Positions 37,521-46,499 of a stretch of DNA of 64,000 nt are shown here, in pieces. Each line of letters opens with the position of its first letter. The stretch's first letter is position 1. Made by a program: the position numbers and the translations under genes. The notes under the pieces are model-generated. The model was not told the origin of the DNA, did not search any database, and was given only the letters and a program-made list of their open reading frames with translations. Source of the stretch: Pseudomonas beijingensis (GTDB lineage: Bacteria > Pseudomonadota > Gammaproteobacteria > Pseudomonadales > Pseudomonadaceae); contig NZ_CP117425.1 in NCBI RefSeq assembly GCF_030687295.1, positions 4,530,001-4,594,000 on the forward strand. The letters are read 5' to 3'.

Positions 37521-38978
37521 ATGTCGGTTTTTTTCGAGTTACTTCAACGCTGCTTGAAACCCATGATCGTGCTCACCCCACTCCTCCTCACCGGCTGTGC
37601 GGTGGGCCCCGACTTCATGAAGCCCGAGAGCGAACTTGACGCCGCACAACTGACGCCCCGACCCGAGCACGGGAGCGACACTGCCCTGCTCCCTGCCGCC
37701 GTCCCCAGCCAATGGTGGCAACTGTTCAACGACCCGCTGCTCACCCAACTGCAATCACGGGCACAAGCCCGCAACCTTGATTTGCAGATGGCCGCCGATC
37801 GCATCGATCAAAGCCGGGCGCAACTGGGGATTACCGCTTCGCAACTGCTGCCCAGCGTCGGTGCCAACGCCAGCTACGCCCGGGAGGCGCTCAGCGAACA
37901 TGGCAAGTTCGCCGCACTGGGCGCTCCCACGGCCCCCAGCAATTTTTGGCAGCTGGGCTTCGATGCCAGTTGGGAAATCGATCTGTGGGGCCGGGCCCGT
38001 CGCGCGCGCGAAAGTGCGGCGGCGACCCTGGAGGCGACAGTCTATGATCGCGAAGCCGCTCGGATTGCCCTGTCCGCCGAAGTGGCACGGACCTACCTGC
38101 AACTGCGTGGCACCCAGGCGCAACTGGACATCGCCCAACAGAACCGGGCGATCGCCGAGCGTACCCTGGGCCTGGCCGAAAGCCGCGAGCGCAATGGCGT
38201 GGCGACACGCTTCGAAACCGCATCCGCTCGCGCACAGCTGGCGACGATCAAGGCCCTGCTTCCCGACCTGGCCCAGCGTCGCAACGCCCAGATGAATGCC
38301 CTTGCGCTGTTGATGGGTGAACCACCCCGCGCACTCGATGCACAACTGCGCCAAGCCATGCCCCTGCCCTCGCTGCCCACCCGGGTTCCGGTCGGGATAC
38401 CGTCGGAACTGGCCCACAGGCGCCCCGTCATCCTGCGCGCCGAAGCGCAGCTCCACGCCGCCACCGCGGCCATCGGCGTGGCCAAGGCGGATTTCTACCC
38501 ACGCCTCGGCTTGAAAGGGCGAATCGGCGTGGAAGCGTTCGATAGCGGTGATCTGAGTAGTTGGGACTCTCGCTTCTTTTCCGTCGGGCCAACAGTTTAT
38601 CTGCCGATTTTCCAGGGCGGTCGCTTGATGCAACGCCTGGCCCTGAACGAATCACGGCAAAAAACCGCCGCCCTTGCCTATCGGCAAACCGTATTGCGCG
38701 CCTGGCACGAAGTGGACGACGCCCTGGACGCCTGGGCCGCGCAACAGCGTCAACACGACGAGTTGCGGGTTTCGTATGAGCAGAACAAGCAAGCACTACA
38801 CGCAGCCGAACGCGGCTACCAACAGGGTGCAGCCGACTACCTGAGCGTCCTCACGGCGCAACTGAACCTGCTCGCCAGCCAAACCAACCTCAATAGCAGC
38901 GCCACCAACGCCACGTTGACGGTGGTCAATCTCTATAAGTCCCTGGGTGGCGGCTGGGACCCGGAGCTGCATCCATGA
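37521..38978 (+). CDS. NodT/OprM-family outer-membrane efflux lipoprotein
   Basis: A 485-aa RND/EmrAB-type outer-membrane factor. A lipoprotein signal with lipobox LTGC at residues ~23-26 is followed by the typical AVGPDFMKPE, then two OEP repeats (LQLRGTQAQLDIAQQN; PRLGLKGRIGVEAFDSGDL). C-terminal repeats include QQGAADYLSVLTAQLNLLAS. It heads a three-gene operon with an MFS pump and a HlyD-type adaptor, and overlaps the pump gene by 4 bp. It should form the outer-membrane duct of the pump. A start at the ATG 14 codons in (37563) would also keep the lipobox. Confidence 0.92.
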   Translation: MSVFFELLQRCLKPMIVLTPLLLTGCAVGPDFMKPESELDAAQLTPRPEHGSDTALLPAAVPSQWWQLFNDPLLTQLQSRAQARNLDLQMAADRIDQSRAQLGITASQLLPSVGANASYAREALSEHGKFAALGAPTAPSNFWQLGFDASWEIDLWGRARRARESAAATLEATVYDREAARIALSAEVARTYLQLRGTQAQLDIAQQNRAIAERTLGLAESRERNGVATRFETASARAQLATIKALLPDLAQRRNAQMNALALLMGEPPRALDAQLRQAMPLPSLPTRVPVGIPSELAHRRPVILRAEAQLHAATAAIGVAKADFYPRLGLKGRIGVEAFDSGDLSSWDSRFFSVGPTVYLPIFQGGRLMQRLALNESRQKTAALAYRQTVLRAWHEVDDALDAWAAQQRQHDELRVSYEQNKQALHAAERGYQQGAADYLSVLTAQLNLLASQTNLNSSATNATLTVVNLYKSLGGGWDPELHP

Positions 38979-40537
38979 ACAGCCTCGCTTTGTCGCCCGC
39001 GCAGATCGCGCCCCGAGAAGCCCCCTTGACCCAGTCTTCGAAACGCCCGCTGGTTGGCCTGGTCGGCATCTTCCTCGCGGCCATGATGGCTGGGCTGAAC
39101 ACCCGTGTCGGTGCGTTGGCGCTGGCGGACGTGAGAGGCGCGTTGGGCTTTGGCTTGGACGATGCATCCTGGCTCACCACGGCGTATAGCGCCGGGGAGC
39201 TGATCGCCATGCCCTTTTCGGCGTGGTTTGCCCTGACGCTCTCGGTCCGGCGCCTCGAGCTGTGGATGCTCGCCACCTGTACCTCGCTGGCGCTGCTCCT
39301 GCCGTTCATCCACGACCTCGACCTGCTGCTGAGCCTGCGCTTTATACAAGGCGTCGCCAGCGGCACGACGATCCCGCTGCTGATGATGGCGGCCCTGAAA
39401 TTCCTGCCGCCGCCCATTCGGTTGTACGGTCTGGCGATGTACGCGATGACCGCGACCTTCGCGCCCAACCTGGCCATCTGGCTGGCGGGACAGTGGACAG
39501 ATGAACTGCAGGACTGGCGCTGGGTGTACTGGCAGATCATCCCCCTGGCCCTGATCGCTGCCGGCCTGATCGCCTGGGGGCTGCCAAGGGAACCGGTTCA
39601 GCGCCCACGCTTTCGCCAGGCCAATTGGGCCGGCATGGCCTGCGGTGTCCCGGCGCTTGGCCTGATGACCGTCGCCCTGGATCAAGGCATACGGCTGGAT
39701 TGGTTTCACTCGCCGTTGATCACCTCGTCAATGGTCGCTGGCCTAGCCTTGCTGGCGGTCTACTTGTTGACCGAGTGGTTTCATCCCTCGCCGTTCATCA
39801 AGTTGCAGATCCTGGGGCGCCGCAACCTGGGACTGGGCTGCATTCTGTTCGTATCGCTGCTGGTGGTGCTGATGTCCAGCTCGCTGCTGCCGGCGATTTA
39901 CCTGGGGCCGCTGCAAGACTATCGCCCGTTGCAGATGGCCTCGATCGGGCTGATCGTCGCGCTGCCGCAATTAATCCTCGGAGCCTTGGTGGCGCTGCTG
40001 CTCTACCAGAAATGGGTCGATGCGCGCTTCGTATTCGCCTTGGGGCTGTGCCTGATCGCCCTGGCCTGCCTTTGCGGCGCGCAGTTGACCAGCGAGTGGA
40101 ACCGCGACCAGTTCGTCGTGGCGCAAACGCTGCAAGCCCTGGGGCAACCAATGACAGTGGTGTCGATGCTGTTTCTGATCACCAGCGTGGTACAGCCTGC
40201 CGAAGGCCCTTATGTGTCCGGCACCATCAACACCCTGCGCGCCTTCGGGTCGTTGTTCGGCGCGGCGCTGGTCGGACAGTTCGTGGTGGTGCGCAGCCGC
40301 TTCCATGGGGAAATGTTGCTGGACCAGGCGGCCCTGGCAAGCAATGCCCTGGCCTCTGCGCCGCAGCCCTCACACCTGCTGGGAATCGTCGGCCAGCAGT
40401 CGATGGTGTTGTCGATCGCCGATGCCTATCACGCGCTGGCCCTACTGGCACTGCTGTTGATTCCCCTCGTGCTTCGGCTGGCCTACATCCCGGCACCTGT
40501 CACGCAGGCCGCCTCATCTTCCTCCTCACAGGGGTAA
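38975..40537 (+). CDS. EmrB/QacA-type MFS drug exporter (DHA2)
   Basis: A 520-aa inner-membrane proton antiporter with about fourteen helices. Family blocks are visible: AAMMAGLNTRVGALALADVR in helix 1, DASWLTTAYSAGELIAMP, LRFIQGVASGTTIPLLM, and PEGPYVSGTINTLRAFGSLF-like sequence late in the protein. With the adjacent HlyD-type protein and outer-membrane factor it forms a tripartite pump exporting hydrophobic compounds. The substrate cannot be deduced. No dedicated regulator gene lies next to the operon. Confidence 0.92.
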   Translation: MNSLALSPAQIAPREAPLTQSSKRPLVGLVGIFLAAMMAGLNTRVGALALADVRGALGFGLDDASWLTTAYSAGELIAMPFSAWFALTLSVRRLELWMLATCTSLALLLPFIHDLDLLLSLRFIQGVASGTTIPLLMMAALKFLPPPIRLYGLAMYAMTATFAPNLAIWLAGQWTDELQDWRWVYWQIIPLALIAAGLIAWGLPREPVQRPRFRQANWAGMACGVPALGLMTVALDQGIRLDWFHSPLITSSMVAGLALLAVYLLTEWFHPSPFIKLQILGRRNLGLGCILFVSLLVVLMSSSLLPAIYLGPLQDYRPLQMASIGLIVALPQLILGALVALLLYQKWVDARFVFALGLCLIALACLCGAQLTSEWNRDQFVVAQTLQALGQPMTVVSMLFLITSVVQPAEGPYVSGTINTLRAFGSLFGAALVGQFVVVRSRFHGEMLLDQAALASNALASAPQPSHLLGIVGQQSMVLSIADAYHALALLALLLIPLVLRLAYIPAPVTQAASSSSSQG

Positions 40538-40543
40538 TTCATC

Positions 40544-41575
40544 ATGGCCTTACCGAAAAAAGCCCAAATCGTCAGTGTCGTACTGCTCGCCGTGGCAGTC
40601 GCTGGGGTGCTCTACCTCAATCGCCCCGAATCCAATGCCTCGACCCAGTCAACGGACGATGCTTATGTCCACGCCGACTTCACCGCGGTCGCGCCGAAAG
40701 TATCCGGTACGGTAGAGACGGTGTTGATCGAAGACAATCAGCGGGTCGAGAAAGGCGACCTGTTGGCGACACTTGACGACCGTGACTTCGTCGCCGCGGT
40801 GACCGCAGCCAAAGCCGAGGTCGCCAGTGCCCGGGCCAGCATCGCCAGCCTGCAAGCGCACCTGAGCCGACAGCAGACCGCCATTGCCCAGGCACAAGCG
40901 GCGGTGGCTGCGGATGAAGCGGCGCTCAAGCTGGCCAGTGCCAACCAGGCGCGGTATCGCAATCTGGCCAACGACGGCTCGGGCACCGTGCAAGCGCAAC
41001 AACAGGCCGAGGCGCAATTGAGCATTCAGCTCGCGCGCCGCAACAGGAGCGAGGCGGGTCTACAGGCGGCCCGGCAGCAAGTGGATGTCCTCAAGGCCGA
41101 TCTGGAAAAAGCCGGGGCCACCCTCACCCACGCCCAGGCCACGCAGGCCATCGAGGAACTGAAGCTGTCCTATACCCGCATCACGGCGCCGATAGCCGGC
41201 ACGATCGGGCAGAAGTCCGTGCGCATCGGCGCGTTCGTGAATACCGGGGAACCCTTGCTCGCGATTGTGCCGCTCGACGCCGTCTACATCACCGCCAACT
41301 TCCGGGAGACGCAACTGGCACGCGTCGCGATGGGCCAGGTCGTGGACATCACGGTCGATGCGTTGCCGGGCGAGTCGCTGGCCGGCACCGTGCAAAGCCT
41401 GGGGCCAGCCAGCGGCGTCAGCTACTCGGCCATTGCGCCGCACAACGCTACCGGTAACTTCACCAAGATCGTCCAGCGCTTGCCCGTGCGCATTCGCATC
41501 GACCCCGACCAGCCCGCGGCGGCGAAACTGCGCGTGGGGATGTCCGTTACCCCACAGATCCGTACTGACGGATAA
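40544..41575 (+). CDS. EmrA-type HlyD-family membrane-fusion adaptor
   Basis: A 343-aa protein with one N-terminal membrane helix (VSVVLLAVAVAGVLYLN) and the EmrA hallmark STDDAYVHADFTAVAPKVSG. A coiled coil (residues ~80-200) and the second lipoyl half (YTRITAPIAGTIGQKSVRIG) follow, then a beta-barrel. It starts 6 bp after the MFS stop and completes the pump by linking it to the outer-membrane factor. Confidence 0.92.
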   Translation: MALPKKAQIVSVVLLAVAVAGVLYLNRPESNASTQSTDDAYVHADFTAVAPKVSGTVETVLIEDNQRVEKGDLLATLDDRDFVAAVTAAKAEVASARASIASLQAHLSRQQTAIAQAQAAVAADEAALKLASANQARYRNLANDGSGTVQAQQQAEAQLSIQLARRNRSEAGLQAARQQVDVLKADLEKAGATLTHAQATQAIEELKLSYTRITAPIAGTIGQKSVRIGAFVNTGEPLLAIVPLDAVYITANFRETQLARVAMGQVVDITVDALPGESLAGTVQSLGPASGVSYSAIAPHNATGNFTKIVQRLPVRIRIDPDQPAAAKLRVGMSVTPQIRTDG

Positions 41576-41601
41576 ATACCTCAGGGCTTTTGTGACGAGC
41601 T

Positions 41602-41710
41602 GGGTTCTGTAGGAGCTGACGAGTGAAACGAGGCTGCGATCTTTCCCCAGACACTTGAATCGCAAGCGAAGATCAAAAGATCGCAGGCTTCGCCAGCTCC
41701 TACAGAACCC
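41602..41710. repeat. GTAGGAGCTG-type inverted repeat after the efflux operon
   Basis: Perfect 17-bp arms (GGGTTCTGTAGGAGCTG at 41602 and its complement ending 41710) enclose sequence with AGGCTGCGATCTTT and AAAAGATCGCAGGCT, a second nested inverted repeat. The same family occurs at 60034-60142. It may terminate the efflux transcript. Confidence 0.85.
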
Positions 41711-41761
41711 AACAGTGAATCCCCTCGTTACCGATTCGATGTGCAGGCTCAGTCCTAAGCA

Positions 41762-41778
41762 AATAACTTAAAGTTATT
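41762..41778. promoter_or_regulatory. AT-rich palindrome upstream of the sigma-54 activator gene
   Basis: AATAACTTAAAGTTATT is a perfect 17-nt palindrome about 125 bp upstream of the regulator start, inside a strongly AT-rich stretch (41755-41815). It is a candidate operator, perhaps for sulfur-starvation control. The binding protein is unknown. Confidence 0.45.
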
Positions 41779-41903
41779 TATTATCATTTTTTTAGATCAT
41801 TTAGATTAAGTCTTAAGCCCAATGGCTTCCCGCGGTGCTGCCATCAAGGAGCGTTGGCACTCCCCACCTTCAGTCACGGCAATCTCATTAACGGGCCACC
41901 GTC

Positions 41904-43010
41904 ATGCAGCTTCTAACACTACCTCCCTTCCCCAGCCTGGCCACCTCGATTCGTGCCACTGCCCAGGTCTTCGAAGACCCCACTTCCCGCGCCTTGCTGG
42001 CTCATCTGCAACAAGTGGCGCCCAGTGAGGCCAGCGTGTTGATCATCGGCCAGACCGGCACCGGCAAGGAGCTGGTGGCGCGCCATGTCCACAACCTCAG
42101 CGCCCGTCGCCACAAGCCATTCGTTGCGGTCAACTGCGGAGCGTTTTCCGAGACTCTGGTGGAAGCCGAGCTGTTCGGCCATGAAAAAGGCGCCTTTACC
42201 GGCGCGTTGACGGCCAAGGCCGGTTGGTTCGAGGAAGCGGACGGCGGCACCCTGTTTCTCGATGAAATCGGTGATTTGCCGTTGCCGATCCAGGTCAAGT
42301 TGCTCCGGGTGTTGCAGGAACGCGAAGTGGTCCGGCTGGGGTCGCGCAAGAGCATCAAGATCGACGTGCGTGTGTTGGCGGCCACCAACGTACAGCTGGA
42401 AAAAGCCATCAATGCCGGGCACTTTCGCGAAGACCTCTATTACCGCCTGAACGTGGTCAGCCTGGCGCTCAAGCCGCTGCGCGAACGTCCCGGCGACATC
42501 CTGCCGTTGATACACCACTTCATTGCGCAGTACAGCCACAGGCTCGGTCACGGCGAGGTGACGCTGGACGCCCAGGCGCAACGCAAGTTGCTCGATTACT
42601 CCTGGCCGGGGAATATCCGCGAGCTGGAAAACGTCATTCATCACACGCTGCTGATTTGCCGCAACAAAGTGATTGGCGCGCAGGACCTGCACCTGTCGAA
42701 CCTCCGTATCGAACGCCAGGACAACCCCACCGGAGGCGGCCCCTCAAAGCGCAGAAGCACTCTTTTGCACAAAGCCTTTGAGAAACTGCTCGAGCAGGAG
42801 CATGGCGATGTGTATGAAAAGGTCGAGGCCGAGTTGCTGCGCACCGCCTACCGATACGCCAATTGCAATCAGGTCCATACCGCCAGCCTGCTGGGCCTGA
42901 GTCGCAACGTCACCCGCACATTGCTGATCAGGATTGGCGAGCTGGTGGTCAATCGACGCCGCCCGGCACTGGACACGCGGGATGGCCAGGTGGTCAACCT
43001 GTCGACCTGA
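41904..43010 (+). CDS. sfnR: Sigma-54-dependent activator, SfnR-like
   Basis: A 368-aa enhancer-binding protein without an N-terminal sensory domain. The AAA+ core has Walker A GQTGTGKELVA, the sigma-54 contact loop GAFTGA, Walker B GTLFLDEIGDLP and YRLNVVSLALKPLRERPGDI. The C-terminal Fis-type helix-turn-helix ends in QVHTASLLGLSRNVTRTLL. SfnR of P. putida has this domain plan and activates sulfone-use genes; its level is set by sulfur starvation rather than a ligand domain. The sfnG/msuE-like operon nearby has a good -24/-12 promoter. The symbol rests on architecture plus context. Confidence 0.82.
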   Translation: MQLLTLPPFPSLATSIRATAQVFEDPTSRALLAHLQQVAPSEASVLIIGQTGTGKELVARHVHNLSARRHKPFVAVNCGAFSETLVEAELFGHEKGAFTGALTAKAGWFEEADGGTLFLDEIGDLPLPIQVKLLRVLQEREVVRLGSRKSIKIDVRVLAATNVQLEKAINAGHFREDLYYRLNVVSLALKPLRERPGDILPLIHHFIAQYSHRLGHGEVTLDAQAQRKLLDYSWPGNIRELENVIHHTLLICRNKVIGAQDLHLSNLRIERQDNPTGGGPSKRRSTLLHKAFEKLLEQEHGDVYEKVEAELLRTAYRYANCNQVHTASLLGLSRNVTRTLLIRIGELVVNRRRPALDTRDGQVVNLST

Positions 43011-43017
43011 GTCCCCC

Positions 43018-43146
43018 GTGGCGAGGTAGCTTGCTCCCGCTGGGGTGCGAAGCGCCCCCAATCAAGCTGATGACATCCACCTGATACAACGTGGTGACTG
43101 GCTTTGGGGCTGCTGCGCAGCCCAGCGGGAGCAAGCTCCCTCGCCA
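43018..43146. repeat. REP doublet between sfnR and livF
   Basis: Inverted arms GTGGCGAGGTAGCTTGCTCC and GGAGCAAGCTCCCTCGCCAC enclose a spacer. The element lies between the convergent sfnR-like and livF-like genes and may end both transcripts. Confidence 0.85.
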
Positions 43147-43171
43147 CAAAAGCGATTCGGCGAGGGCTCTT

Positions 43172-43966
43172 TTATGGGGAGCGCTGTGCTTCCATCCCAG
43201 CCGCTTGCTGGTCCCGCGTCCGCGCACCCAAGTAGAAATCCTGGAGATCACCACGGGCCGCCAGTTGTTCGGCGCTGCCTTCACTGACCACACGACCGCT
43301 TTCCAACACATAGCCATAATGGGCGTAGCGCAGGGCGATGTTGATGTTCTGTTCGGCGATCAGGAAACTGACGCCATCGTTCTGATTGAGTTGGCGGATG
43401 ATCTCGAAGATTTCCTCGACAATCTGCGGCGCCAGGCCCATCGACGGTTCGTCCAGCAACACCAGTTGCGGCCTGGCCATCAGCGCGCGGCCTATCGCGA
43501 TCATCTGTTGCTCACCGCCCGAGGTGTAGCCGGCCAGGCTTTTGCGCCGCAATTTCAGGCGCGGGAAATGGCCATAGACCAACTCCAGGTCGGCCAGCAA
43601 CTGGCGCCGCGGCACTTGTCGCGTCAAGGCGCCGGCCAGAAGATTTTCCTCCACGGTCAACTGGGCAAAGCAATGCCGACCTTCCAGCACTTGCACCAGG
43701 CCGTTCGCCGCCAAGGTGTGAGGCGCGCTGTGGGTCACCTCGCGCCCCTGGTAGACAATCCGCCCCCGCACCACGTCGCCCCGTTCGGCGCGCACCAGGT
43801 TGGAAGCCGCCTTCAGTGTGGTGCTTTTGCCCGCGCCGTTGGCGCCCAGCAGCACCACGACCTGCCCTTTCGCCACCTTCAGCGACACGCTGCGCACGGC
43901 CAGGATGGTCTGTTCGTAGAGGACTTCAATGTCGTCGATCTGCAGGATCGGCACGTTCGTCGCCAT
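43172..43966 (-). CDS. Branched-chain-type ABC importer ATPase (LivF-like)
   Basis: A 264-aa ATPase with Walker A GANGAGKST, signature TSGGEQQMIAIGRAL and Walker B LVLLDEPSMGLAP. LivF proteins pair with LivG to drive the LivHM permease. The C-terminal ~25 residues exceed the usual LivF end. I start at MATNVP (43966), because the frame upstream translates the intercistronic hairpin. It is the last gene of the operon that begins with the FMN reductase. The substrate may be an organosulfur compound by context, but Liv-type systems vary widely. Confidence 0.9.
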   Translation of the reverse strand: MATNVPILQIDDIEVLYEQTILAVRSVSLKVAKGQVVVLLGANGAGKSTTLKAASNLVRAERGDVVRGRIVYQGREVTHSAPHTLAANGLVQVLEGRHCFAQLTVEENLLAGALTRQVPRRQLLADLELVYGHFPRLKLRRKSLAGYTSGGEQQMIAIGRALMARPQLVLLDEPSMGLAPQIVEEIFEIIRQLNQNDGVSFLIAEQNINIALRYAHYGYVLESGRVVSEGSAEQLAARGDLQDFYLGARTRDQQAAGMEAQRSP

Positions 43967-43987
43967 ACTGTTTCGCCTTTTCAGATA

Positions 43988-44013
43988 GCGACCGGACGCG
44001 TGCGCCCGGTCGC
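43988..44013 (-). promoter_or_regulatory. Intercistronic hairpin after the binding-protein gene
   Basis: An 8-bp stem (GCGACCGG / CCGGTCGC) with a GC-rich loop lies between livK and livF. Such hairpins commonly stabilise the abundant binding-protein mRNA and dampen expression downstream. Confidence 0.5.
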
Positions 44014-44022
44014 CGCGATGCC

Positions 44023-45348
44023 TCAGGATTCCTTGCTGCAATCACGCGGGGTAATGCCTTTTTCCCGGGCGTATTGGTGCGAAGACGCTTCGATGATCGG
44101 CCGCAACAGGGCGCGGTCGGCCTGCACCCAGTCACTGATCAGCTTCCACTGGGTCCCGTCCCATTGCTGGAAGCGCACCGCGCCGCCGCCTTCATGGTCC
44201 GAGCACGACAACTGCAACGGCTGCACCAGGCCCAACGCCCCGAGTTCCTTGAGTCGCGCGTCGTCGAGCTTGAGGTTTTCGAAGCCCCAGCGCACCTGCT
44301 CGCCGGTCAGGGGTTGCTTGCCGAATTTCTGCTGAGCAATGCGCAGCGCTTCTACGTTGAGGATGCCGTTGACCACGCCGAGGTTGTAATACACGGTGCC
44401 GAACCGCTTGGGATCGGCCAGGTCGCCCTTACCGGCGTCGACCACTTGCTGCTTGATGCCCTGCAGCACCGGAAAGTCAGTGCCCGAAGGGTGCGTGGTG
44501 ATTGCGATGAAACCCTTGGCCGCGGCACCGGCCGGCGCGGCATCATCTTCGGAGTTGCTCCAGATATTGCCGATGATGTGGTCGGCCGGGAAACCGACTT
44601 TCTGCGCGGTTTTCAGCGCCACCGGGTTCATCACGCCCCAACCGCGCAGGATCACCCAATCGGGTTTTTCCCGACGGATATTCAGCCATTGCGATTGTTG
44701 CTCGTTGCCCGGGTGCGGCACCTCCAGCAAGGTCAGCGCAAAGCCATACTTGTCGGCCAGGGTTTGCAGGACCTCGTTGGTTTCCTTGCCGTAGGGCGAG
44801 CCGTGATACAGGGTGACGATCTTCAAGCCCTTGAGCTTGTCCAACCCGCCGGCGCGCTGACCGATGTAGTTGATGATCGCCGAGACCTCGGAATACGGGT
44901 TCAACTGCAACGGGAAAACGTAGGGGAATACGCTGCCATCGGTGGAATCCGTACGCCCATGGTTGATGGTGATCAGCGGCAGTTTGTCGGCCGTCGAGCG
45001 CTCCAGGGTGGCGTAGGCAATGCCCACCGACAGCGGGTTGGTGGCCGCCGCCGGCGCGCCGTTCAAGCCTTTCTTCAGGCGTTCGTAGCACTCGACACCT
45101 TTCTCGACCACGTATTCGGTTTCGCACTCGCTCCAGGTCAGCTTGACGCCGTTCACCCCGCCGTTGGCGTTGACGTACTTGAGGTAGTCGATGAAGCCGC
45201 CGAAGAAACCAGTGCCGCCGGCCGCATAAGGGCCGACGCGATAGCTTTGCAGCGGGAAGTATTGTTCGTTGTCCGCCTGAACGGTGAAGGCCGCGGCGGT
45301 GAGGCTCAGGGCCAGTGCCAGGCTGCTGGCGAATGATCGTTTGAACAT
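44023..45348 (-). CDS. Branched-chain-type ABC importer substrate-binding protein (LivK-like)
   Basis: A 441-aa periplasmic type I binding protein. The signal peptide (RSFASSLALALSLTAAAFTVQA) is followed by two lobes with the family runs GGFIDYLKYVNANGGVNGVK, VTLYHGSPYGKETN and FGTVYYNLGVVNG. It is longer than LivJ/LivK (about 370 aa), as are the aromatic- or urea-type relatives, so a non-amino-acid ligand is likely. I start at MFKRSF (45348), with AAGGAAAAT just upstream. It is immediately downstream of livM within the operon. Confidence 0.9.
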   Translation of the reverse strand: MFKRSFASSLALALSLTAAAFTVQADNEQYFPLQSYRVGPYAAGGTGFFGGFIDYLKYVNANGGVNGVKLTWSECETEYVVEKGVECYERLKKGLNGAPAAATNPLSVGIAYATLERSTADKLPLITINHGRTDSTDGSVFPYVFPLQLNPYSEVSAIINYIGQRAGGLDKLKGLKIVTLYHGSPYGKETNEVLQTLADKYGFALTLLEVPHPGNEQQSQWLNIRREKPDWVILRGWGVMNPVALKTAQKVGFPADHIIGNIWSNSEDDAAPAGAAAKGFIAITTHPSGTDFPVLQGIKQQVVDAGKGDLADPKRFGTVYYNLGVVNGILNVEALRIAQQKFGKQPLTGEQVRWGFENLKLDDARLKELGALGLVQPLQLSCSDHEGGGAVRFQQWDGTQWKLISDWVQADRALLRPIIEASSHQYAREKGITPRDCSKES

Positions 45349-45420
45349 CGGATTTTCCTTGTTATGAAGCCATGGATAAGCCAACAAAATGGAACTGCAA
45401 ACCCGCGCTGTGCGCATCGC

Positions 45421-46488
45421 TCAGTAGCGCAACGGCCACAGCCGTGCGCGCTGGCGAAATCTCTGCCAGAGGCGCGCAAGGCCCTCTGGCTCCTTGATCA
45501 GGAACAGGATGATCAGGGCGCCGAATATCATCTTCTGCAGGTTCTCCACCTGGCCGGCGTCCACCAGCCCGCCGGGCAGCAGCGACACCAGGTTCGAAAG
45601 CAACACCGGAAACAGCACGATGAAAGCCGCGCCGAGGAAGTTGCCCAGCAGGCTGCCGAGGCCGCCGATAATGATGATGAACAGGATCTGGAACGACCGA
45701 TTCAGGTCGAAACCATGGGGTTCCACCGTCCCCAGGTAAGCGAAGGCCCAGAGCGCGCCGGCCACTCCGAGGAAAAAGCCGCTGATGGCGAACGCCAGCA
45801 GTTTGGTTTTCGCCAACGCAATGCCGATGACCGCGGCGGCCGTGTCCATGTCGCGCACCGCCATCCAATTGCGCCCCAACTCGCTGCGCACCAGGTTCTT
45901 GCCCAGCCAGAACATCACCACTACCACGCTCAGGGTCAGCAGATAGCGGCCAGCCGGCGCGTCGAGATTCACCCCGAACACATCCAGGCGCGGCGCGCTG
46001 ATCACGCCCGAGGCGCTGTTGTTGGAAAACCAACTGAACCGGGTCAGCGCCCAGGTCACGAAGAACTGTGCCGCGAGGGTCGAGACCAGCAGATAGAAAC
46101 CTTTGATGCGCAGGCTCGGCAGGCCGAACAGCACCGCCACCAGCGCCGCCGCCAACCCGCCCAGGGCGATGCTGAACAACAACGGCAAGCCGGTGACCCG
46201 TATTTCAAGGTTGTAGGTGGCGAAGGCTCCCACCGCCATAAACGCCGCTGAACCGAGGGACAGCTGCCCGGCATAACCGGTGAGCAAATTGAGCCCCAAC
46301 CCGGCCAGGGACAGCACCAAAAACGGAATCAGAATCGCACTGAACCAGTAGTCGTTACCCAACCAGGGCACCCCGACGAAGGCAAACAGCAGCAACGCGG
46401 CCAGTCCGTGACGGTCTTGGCGCAGGGCGAAGACCCGGCGGTCCTGGGCATAACGGGTGTTGAACTGGCCTGCTTCTCGATAAAACAT
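45421..46488 (-). CDS. Branched-chain-type ABC importer permease (LivM-like)
   Basis: A 355-aa inner-membrane permease with about ten helices. Family blocks are LAGLGLNLLTGYAGQLSLG, AFMAVGAFATYNL, VRDMDTAAAVIGIALAKTKL and IIGGLGSLLGNFLGAAFIV. It forms the translocation pore with LivH. It lies 11 bp after livH. Confidence 0.93.
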   Translation of the reverse strand: MFYREAGQFNTRYAQDRRVFALRQDRHGLAALLLFAFVGVPWLGNDYWFSAILIPFLVLSLAGLGLNLLTGYAGQLSLGSAAFMAVGAFATYNLEIRVTGLPLLFSIALGGLAAALVAVLFGLPSLRIKGFYLLVSTLAAQFFVTWALTRFSWFSNNSASGVISAPRLDVFGVNLDAPAGRYLLTLSVVVVMFWLGKNLVRSELGRNWMAVRDMDTAAAVIGIALAKTKLLAFAISGFFLGVAGALWAFAYLGTVEPHGFDLNRSFQILFIIIIGGLGSLLGNFLGAAFIVLFPVLLSNLVSLLPGGLVDAGQVENLQKMIFGALIILFLIKEPEGLARLWQRFRQRARLWPLRY

Positions 46489-46499
46489 GATGCGCTCCC

